Part shown: piece by piece, positions 1 to 5,182 of the stretch
Layout: every line of letters starts with the position of its first letter
How positions within the stretch are numbered: position 1 is the first letter of the stretch
From: Nitrospinota bacterium
GTDB taxonomy: Bacteria; Nitrospinota; Nitrospinia; Nitrospinales; Nitrospinaceae
Reading direction: 5' to 3'
Length of the DNA stretch: 5,182 nt
Assembly: GCA_027298165.1 (NCBI GenBank)
Contig: JAPUGN010000219.1
Span: 1 to 5,182 of the forward strand
Position numbers and translations under genes: made by a program
Notes under the pieces: model-generated
The model's input: the letters and a program-made list of their open reading frames with translations, nothing else
Told to the model about the DNA's origin: nothing
Database searches by the model: none

Positions 1-41
1 ATAAACCCAAAAACCAGAAAAAATAAACCAAAGGTCAACCC

Positions 42-272
42 GTGGAATTTGATCCCTTTGAAATCATGCGTAGTCGTCCAACCTGTAAAGTCCGTTGGGC
101 TGGAATCCCAGGCCGGGGAGATGGAGAAAAAGAGTTGTCCCGAGATGAAGGTCCCGCCGAATTACAAAAGATACTTGATGGGGCCAAAGCAGGCGGGCAG
201 GTTTTGTTTTATTATTCGGACCACAAAAACCCAAACAAATTTCACGAAAGAGAACTATCCCCGCCGCTTTAA
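42..272 (+). CDS. Possible small hypothetical protein (76 aa)
   Basis: I do not recognise this protein. It would start at GTG 42, with a weak AAGG Shine-Dalgarno-like match at 31-34, seven bases upstream; an in-frame TAA at 24-26 limits any upstream extension. An internal ATG at 66 is an alternative start. The product is hydrophilic and rich in charged residues, with one cysteine (residue 15) and no signal peptide or membrane segment. Residues 38-58 could form a helix followed by a strand (AELQKILDGAKAGGQVLFYY). It ends at TAA 270-272, inside the 5' arm of a terminator-like hairpin, which is what favours it. Against it: codon use is not strongly biased to G/C at third positions as in glnS, and a second plus-strand frame (1-315) is open over the same bases. 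It is the only candidate gene in the left 456 bases. Confidence 0.3.
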   Translation: MEFDPFEIMRSRPTCKVRWAGIPGRGDGEKELSRDEGPAELQKILDGAKAGGQVLFYYSDHKNPNKFHERELSPPL

Positions 273-300
273 ATCCGGCGTAGCGCCGGAGCTAAATTTT
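268..300 (+). terminator. Possible rho-independent terminator after the small ORF
   Basis: A perfect 7-bp stem (TCCGGCG 274-280 and CGCCGGA 284-290) encloses a TAG loop. It can be extended across a 2x2 internal loop by TTTA (268-271) pairing with TAAA (293-296). Four T residues (297-300) follow directly. This is the form of a weak intrinsic terminator for plus-strand transcription. The T tract is short, so the hairpin could instead be a simple repeat unit. Confidence 0.35.
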
Positions 301-356
301 CCTCCCCCTTTGTGAAAGCCTGTCCTGAGCTTGCCGAAGGAGGAGCCGGGGGGATT
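295..356 (-). repeat. Interrupted third copy of the GC-rich palindromic repeat
   Basis: Bases 295-318 and 341-356 resemble, in order, the two halves of the repeat at 2188-2226 read on the opposite strand: AATT, a TCCCCCTT-like arm, GT and AAAG, then a G-rich arm and CCGGGGG-ATT. Here about 22 bases (319-340) separate AAAG from the second G-rich arm. These 22 bases are almost exactly the left arm of the 321-392 inverted repeat. The similarity was judged by eye and includes several small indels. Confidence 0.4.
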
Positions 357-392
357 TGCCGTCACCCTGAGCCCTTCGACAAGCTCAGGACA
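321..392. repeat. 20-bp inverted repeat of the CCTGAGCTTGTCGAAGG type
   Basis: The left arm TGTCCTGAGCTTGCCGAAGG (321-340) and right arm CCTTCGACAAGCTCAGGACA (373-392) are reverse complements at 19 of 20 positions. The one difference (C334) leaves a base that does not pair. A 32-base spacer separates the arms and contains another partial unit, ACCCTGAGC (364-372). Units of this kind occur as dispersed intergenic repeats in many environmental bacteria. No transposase gene is present, so this would be a non-autonomous or REP-like element. In RNA the arms would form a long stable hairpin that could block transcription or protect 3' ends. Confidence 0.75.
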
Positions 393-398
393 AGCATC

Positions 399-412
399 TG
401 TGGTTAACCACA
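399..412. repeat. Perfect 14-base palindrome TGTGGTTAACCACA
   Basis: The bases equal their own reverse complement with no spacer. The palindrome starts six bases after the right arm of the 321-392 inverted repeat, so it may be the edge of that element rather than a protein site. No gene starts nearby on either strand, which makes an operator role unlikely. Confidence 0.5.
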
Positions 413-417
413 TGAAG

Positions 418-454
418 AGGAAGAATCATCCCTGCCCCTCTTTACGAAGAGGGG
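418..454. repeat. GC-rich palindromic repeat copy downstream of glnS, with hairpin
   Basis: It begins with AGGAAGAATC (418-427), identical to the start of the repeat at 2188, and ends with a perfect 8-bp stem CCCCTCTT (435-442), loop TACG, AAGAGGGG (447-454). The stem lies two bases beyond the glnS stop codon, so glnS mRNA would fold it at its 3' end. No T tract follows on the minus strand (the next bases read CAGGGATGATTC), so it is not a standard intrinsic terminator. It could still stabilise the message end or help Rho-dependent termination. Confidence 0.6.
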
Positions 455-456
455 TT

Positions 457-2154
<1,698 letters not shown>

Positions 2155-2187
2155 GGATTAACGTCGGCATTCATATAAATTTTTCAA

Positions 2188-2251
2188 AGGAAGAATCCCC
2201 CGGCCCCCTTTACAAGGGGGAGAATTAGGCCCCCCTTCAAGCAGGGGGAGC
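2188..2251. repeat. GC-rich palindromic repeat in the glnS upstream gap
   Basis: It starts with AGGAAGAATC (2188-2197). Two hairpins follow: CCCCCTT (2204-2210), loop TAC, AAGGGGG (2214-2220); and CCCCCT (2231-2236), loop TCAAGC, AGGGGG (2243-2248). The spacer between them reads AGAATTAGGC. The element takes up nearly half of the 138-base gap between the TPR gene stop and glnS. Read on the minus strand, both hairpins lie downstream of the TPR gene and upstream of glnS, so they could attenuate or process a shared transcript. No T tract follows either stem. It looks like a dispersed repeat family, with relatives at 418-454 and 295-356. Confidence 0.65.
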
Positions 2252-2292
2252 TTAAAAGCCCGTATTGTAACAGATCGTTCCGGTTGAAGGGA

Positions 2293-3939
2293 TCAGGATT
2301 TTGGGGGGAGTCCATAGTGTTGATGGTAGGCGGCGAGGTTGCGGCGCAGGGCGACCGCCGCCGGATAATCCGGGCCGAACAGTTTCGAGTAAATCGCCTC
2401 CGCCTTGCGGCTGTGCCGGATCGCCTCCGGGCCGTCGCCCGTCACATGATAAAGCGTGCCCAGTTCCTCGTGGGCGATCACGTTGTCGGGCATCACTTCG
2501 AGGACCTTGTGAAACGCATCGATGGCCGCCGGCGCCTGCCGCAGGCTCATATAGGATTCGCCGAGGTTGAGCCAGGACTCGACACAACGCGTACAATACC
2601 GGACTGCCTGTTTTAAATGCGGCACGGCCTTTTCCGGTTGGTTCTTCTGCATCCACGCGACGGCCAGGTTATTGTGGGCAACGGCGTTGGTGCCATCCAC
2701 CCGAAGAGCGTGCTGGAACAAGGTAAAACTGTTTTTCCAGACGCCGGTCTGGACATATGACGCGGCCATCAGCACGAGCAGAATGGTGCCACCTGCCGCC
2801 GCGGCCACCGGCCTTGCCCGCGTCTTCATGACATTCCAATTTGCGAGACCCCAGACCGCCATGATGCAAATCCCGATGAAAGGGAAATACGTGTAGCGGT
2901 CGGCCATATCGTGATCGCCCAGCTTAAGCAGACCGGCCATCGGCAGAAGCGATCCCGCGAACCAGAGCCATCCCACTGCGAAATACGGGTGCCGTTGCCA
3001 CTTGGCAAGCGCTCCATAAGTGAGGCTCAGCAGAATCATCAGGGAGCCGCCCCATTGCCAGAGAACAGGCATCTCCCGGCTTGTGGAATAGAAAACCGAA
3101 AGCCCGGCCGGCCATACTATATGGAAAAGATATTTCATGTAGAGAACGGGCATCGTCGCCAGTCGGACGGACAAGGGAATGGATGCCGTGTTATCCCCCA
3201 TCTGTCGTAGATCGAATCCCTTGACGACCATGGAGAGGAACACACTGGTGATCAGAAAGAGCGGGATTTTTTCAATCAGCAATTTACGGAGGACGTGCCA
3301 CTTGATGCCCGTAGAACCCGGCTCGCTTTGCAGGCGATTCAGGGGCCAGAAATCGATCAGCAGAAACACGAACGGCAGAACCACCATCACTGGCTTGGAC
3401 AACAAAGCCAGCAGAAAAAACAACGCCGTGAGTCCATAGCGCTGGACATTGGGTTTCTGCGCAAACCGGCGGTAGGCTTCCAGCGACAACAGGGCGAAGA
3501 ACATCGCCAACAAGTCCTTCCGGCCCGCTACCCATGCCACGGTCTCCACCTGCAGTGGATGAATGGCGAACAACAACGCGGCGACGGCGCTCGAGTTACG
3601 GGACCCGGTCAGTTTGTTCAGGAACAAAAATAAAATCACGGTGTTCGCCGCATGCAGGAGCAGGCTGACGGCATGATGACCCGCGGGGTTGAGGCCGAAC
3701 AGCTCGACATCCAGCATGTGGGAAATCCAGTTCAGGTACTGAGAAAAATTATACTGGATAGAAAACGCCCAGACGACGCCTTCCCAGGTCAGGCCGTTTT
3801 TGACGTGGACGTTCTCGACGTAAAACGCGTCGTCGTAGTTGACGAATTCAAAACCGACCACCTGCCTGAACACCAGGACATTGACGAGCACCAGAAGAAA
3901 GGAAATCTGCGGCGTTGAAAGGTTTAGAAGTTTATTCAT
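2293..3939 (-). CDS. Multi-pass membrane protein, TMTC/GT-C-like, with C-terminal TPR repeats
   Basis: The 548-residue product has about ten hydrophobic segments between residues 11 and 394, then a soluble TPR tail. Family-like blocks are VNYDDAFYV (33-41, an acidic pair in the first extracytoplasmic loop, where GT-C enzymes usually carry catalytic acidic residues), HPLQVETVAWVAGRKD (127-142), LSKPVMVVLPFVFLLIDFWPL (180-200) and DRYTYFPFIG (347-356). TPR units run at about 418-451 (NAVAHNNLAVAWMQ), 452-485 (ESWLNLGESYMS) and 486-520 (IAHEELGTLYHVTG). Proteins of this design resemble eukaryotic TMTC mannosyltransferases and are common in environmental bacteria, where substrates are mostly unknown. 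Transfer of a sugar from a polyprenyl carrier is inference from fold type. The ATG start gives a normal short N-terminus before the first membrane helix; the ribosome site is weak (GAAG, five bases upstream). A promoter and palindrome lie just upstream. A TPR membrane protein without enzyme activity is possible. Confidence 0.88.
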   Translation of the reverse strand: MNKLLNLSTPQISFLLVLVNVLVFRQVVGFEFVNYDDAFYVENVHVKNGLTWEGVVWAFSIQYNFSQYLNWISHMLDVELFGLNPAGHHAVSLLLHAANTVILFLFLNKLTGSRNSSAVAALLFAIHPLQVETVAWVAGRKDLLAMFFALLSLEAYRRFAQKPNVQRYGLTALFFLLALLSKPVMVVLPFVFLLIDFWPLNRLQSEPGSTGIKWHVLRKLLIEKIPLFLITSVFLSMVVKGFDLRQMGDNTASIPLSVRLATMPVLYMKYLFHIVWPAGLSVFYSTSREMPVLWQWGGSLMILLSLTYGALAKWQRHPYFAVGWLWFAGSLLPMAGLLKLGDHDMADRYTYFPFIGICIMAVWGLANWNVMKTRARPVAAAAGGTILLVLMAASYVQTGVWKNSFTLFQHALRVDGTNAVAHNNLAVAWMQKNQPEKAVPHLKQAVRYCTRCVESWLNLGESYMSLRQAPAAIDAFHKVLEVMPDNVIAHEELGTLYHVTGDGPEAIRHSRKAEAIYSKLFGPDYPAAVALRRNLAAYHQHYGLPPKS

Positions 3940-3943
3940 ACGA

Positions 3944-3957
3944 TCTTCAATTGAAGA
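3944..3957. promoter_or_regulatory. Perfect 14-base palindrome next to the TPR gene start (possible operator)
   Basis: TCTTCAATTGAAGA equals its own reverse complement and ends four bases before the ATG of the TPR membrane protein gene. It overlaps the only Shine-Dalgarno-like bases (GAAG on the minus strand) and lies about 20 bases downstream of the predicted transcription start. This position suits a repressor site or an RNA hairpin hiding the ribosome site. No cognate regulator is visible in the window, and a chance palindrome is possible. Confidence 0.4.
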
Positions 3958-3981
3958 GGCAATGGTTTCAGCGGCAATTTC

Positions 3982-4010
3982 AGTATCACAAATGGCTCAG
4001 AGTAAATCAA
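3982..4010 (-). promoter_or_regulatory. Predicted sigma-70 type promoter for the TPR membrane protein gene
   Basis: On the minus strand, TTGATT (4005-4010) and GATACT (3982-3987) are separated by exactly 17 bases. Each matches its consensus hexamer at four of six positions, and a TG one base before the -10 adds an extended -10 element. Transcription would start near 3975, giving a leader of about 36 bases that includes the 3944-3957 palindrome. It lies in the gap after the (Fe-S) protein gene, so the TPR gene need not depend on that upstream transcript. Confidence 0.45.
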
Positions 4011-4035
4011 TACAGGTCGAGTGGTGGAAAAGGGA

Positions 4036-5182
4036 TCAGATCATTTCCGAAATATCTTTGACTTTCACGGTATCGGAGAGATTTTTGGCTTTGAGGGCGT
4101 CTTCCAGCATGAGCACGCAGTAGGGGCAGGAGACAGCGATGGTGTCAGGCTTCGCCTGCATGAGTTCGTCAACGCGGAGGTGGCTGATGCGGGTGCCGGT
4201 TTCTTCCATCAGGAATCCCCCACCGCCCGCGCCGCAACAGGTGCCGCGCTCGCGCGAGTTGTCCACTTCTTTCACCGCGTCGGGGGAAATGACGGATTTT
4301 AAAATGTCGCGCGGGGGATCGTACACTTTGTTATGACGTCCCATGTAACAGGAATCGTGCACGACGACGGTTTCGTTCGTTGCGCCTCCGGTTGTCGGCA
4401 GTTTGTTTTCCTTTATTAAGGCGGCCAGCATTTCCGAATGGTGGATGACCTCCAGCTTCGCGCCAAACTCAGGATATTCGTGTTTGAGCGAGTTGAAGCA
4501 GTGCGGGCAGTGGACGATCACTTTGATCACGCCCTGTTCTTTGAACGTCTTGGCGTTCTGGGTCGCCAGCATGTCGAACAGGTACTCGTTGCCAAGTCGG
4601 CGGGCGGGATCGCCGGTGCACCCTTCCCGGTTGCCGAGGATGGAGAAATCGACTCCTCCTTTTTGCAGGGCCCGTACCACCGACTCCGAAACTTTTTTGC
4701 CGCGGTTGTCGAACGAGCCGTTGCATCCCACGAAATACAGGTACTCGGTCGGATGGTTTTTATCCCACTGCTTCACGCCCAATTCCTGCGCCCAAGCCTC
4801 GCGCTGGGAGCCCGGAAAGCCCCACGGATTGCTGTGGGTCTCCAGCGATTTGAACGCCTCGCCGAGTTCCTTCGGATAGCGGTCCTCCGTCAGGACGAGT
4901 CCGCGGCGCATGTCGATCATCTTGTTGACGTATTCGATCATCACCGGGCATTCCTCCTCGCACGCGCCGCAGGTGGTGCAGGCCCAGACCGTTTCGTCCT
5001 GGATCACCCCTCCCAACAAAGCCGCCGGCGTGCCGATGGACCCAGCTTGATTCTCTTCTTGCTTTTTTTTACTGAGCAGGTTAGGCGTTTCCGCATTGAG
5101 ATGATCGCGCAGGTCGATGGTGAACTGTTTCGGCGACAGCGGTTTGTCCGTATTGAGCGCCTGGCAGAACACGTCGCACCGC
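4036..5182 (-). CDS. HdrD-like (Fe-S)-binding protein with two CCG domains, 5' end outside the window
   Basis: The reading frame stays open to the right edge, so the start lies beyond 5182; a GTG at 5170-5172 is an internal valine. Numbering from the first full codon (R1), the end of a first 4Fe-4S motif is visible (C2-DVF-C6, then the KPLSPKQ block usual after it). A complete second one follows, CTTCGACEEECP (C68, C71, C74, C78). Then come two CCG domains: C153 (FVGCNGS), C188 (REGCTGDPARR), C225/C228 (HCPHC); and C278 (HDSC), C315-C316 (GTCCGAGGGG), C352/C355 (SCPYC). The second has the full cysteine set for a noncubane iron-sulphur cluster, as in heterodisulfide reductase HdrB/HdrD, GlpC and LldE relatives; the first has GC where CC would be expected. 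Such proteins pass electrons between a dehydrogenase or flavoprotein and quinones or thiols, often through an N-terminal membrane domain that would lie off-window here. The partner is unknown. It ends TGA, 97 bases before the TPR gene, with no visible terminator. Confidence 0.92.
   Translation of the reverse strand, partial: RCDVFCQALNTDKPLSPKQFTIDLRDHLNAETPNLLSKKKQEENQAGSIGTPAALLGGVIQDETVWACTTCGACEEECPVMIEYVNKMIDMRRGLVLTEDRYPKELGEAFKSLETHSNPWGFPGSQREAWAQELGVKQWDKNHPTEYLYFVGCNGSFDNRGKKVSESVVRALQKGGVDFSILGNREGCTGDPARRLGNEYLFDMLATQNAKTFKEQGVIKVIVHCPHCFNSLKHEYPEFGAKLEVIHHSEMLAALIKENKLPTTGGATNETVVVHDSCYMGRHNKVYDPPRDILKSVISPDAVKEVDNSRERGTCCGAGGGGFLMEETGTRISHLRVDELMQAKPDTIAVSCPYCVLMLEDALKAKNLSDTVKVKDISEMI

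Noticed and set aside
1..315. Plus-strand frame open from the left edge to TGA 313-315, overlapping the 42-272 candidate
   Set aside because: It could be the tail of a gene starting off-window and has somewhat higher G/C at third positions. However, its first part is lysine/asparagine-rich low-complexity sequence, it runs through the hairpin at 274-290 into the repeat at 295, and no family is recognisable.
295..412. CRISPR array or tandem repeat array
   Set aside because: The repeats are inverted and irregular with no constant spacer length, and no cas gene is present.
435..454. Strong intrinsic terminator for glnS
   Set aside because: The 8-bp hairpin is perfect, but no T tract follows it on the minus strand and it belongs to a repeat family also found upstream of glnS, so it is listed as a repeat.
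2197..2248. G-quadruplex in the glnS upstream region
   Set aside because: The minus strand has only three G runs (about 2197-2201, 2204-2208 and 2230-2235), the last about 21 bases away, and the plus strand has two. Hairpin pairing of the complementary runs explains them better.
5170..5172. GTG as the start of the (Fe-S)-binding protein
   Set aside because: The frame continues upstream to the window edge and encodes R-C-D before it, and that cysteine belongs to the first 4Fe-4S motif. The true start is outside the window.

Overview
The window carries three well-supported protein genes, all on the minus strand. From right to left (the direction of transcription) they are: the C-terminal part of an HdrD-like (Fe-S)-binding protein with two CCG domains, cut by the right edge (4036-5182); a multi-pass membrane protein of the TMTC/GT-C glycosyltransferase type with C-terminal TPR repeats (2293-3939); and a complete glutaminyl-tRNA synthetase, glnS (457-2154). 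The left 456 bases hold no recognisable gene. They contain one possible small ORF (42-272, plus strand) with a terminator-like hairpin behind it, and a dense patch of palindromic and inverted repeats.

The organism is a bacterium of moderately high GC, probably Gram-negative and free-living. A bacterial GlnRS, a TPR-tailed GT-C-like membrane protein and an HdrD-like electron-transfer protein would fit groups such as Nitrospinota or the former Deltaproteobacteria. So would intergenic repeats of the 'CCTGAGCTTGTCGAAGG' and 'CCCCCTTTACAAGGGGG' kinds. This placement is inference; the sequence alone does not fix it.

The three genes share orientation but not an obvious pathway: respiratory or redox electron transfer, an envelope-associated membrane protein, and translation. 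The gaps (97 and 138 bases) and a good promoter candidate in front of the TPR gene (3982-4010) argue against one tight operon. A perfect 14-base palindrome (3944-3957) lies between that promoter and the start codon and could be an operator. The gap before glnS is largely filled by a GC-rich palindromic repeat. A related copy lies just past the glnS stop codon, and a third, inverted copy near 295-356 looks interrupted by an arm of a different repeat.

I see no defence system, biosynthetic cluster, CRISPR array, tRNA, rRNA or IS transposase. The most unusual content is the nested and paired small repeats around glnS and the compact regulatory layout upstream of the TPR gene, not a new multi-gene system.
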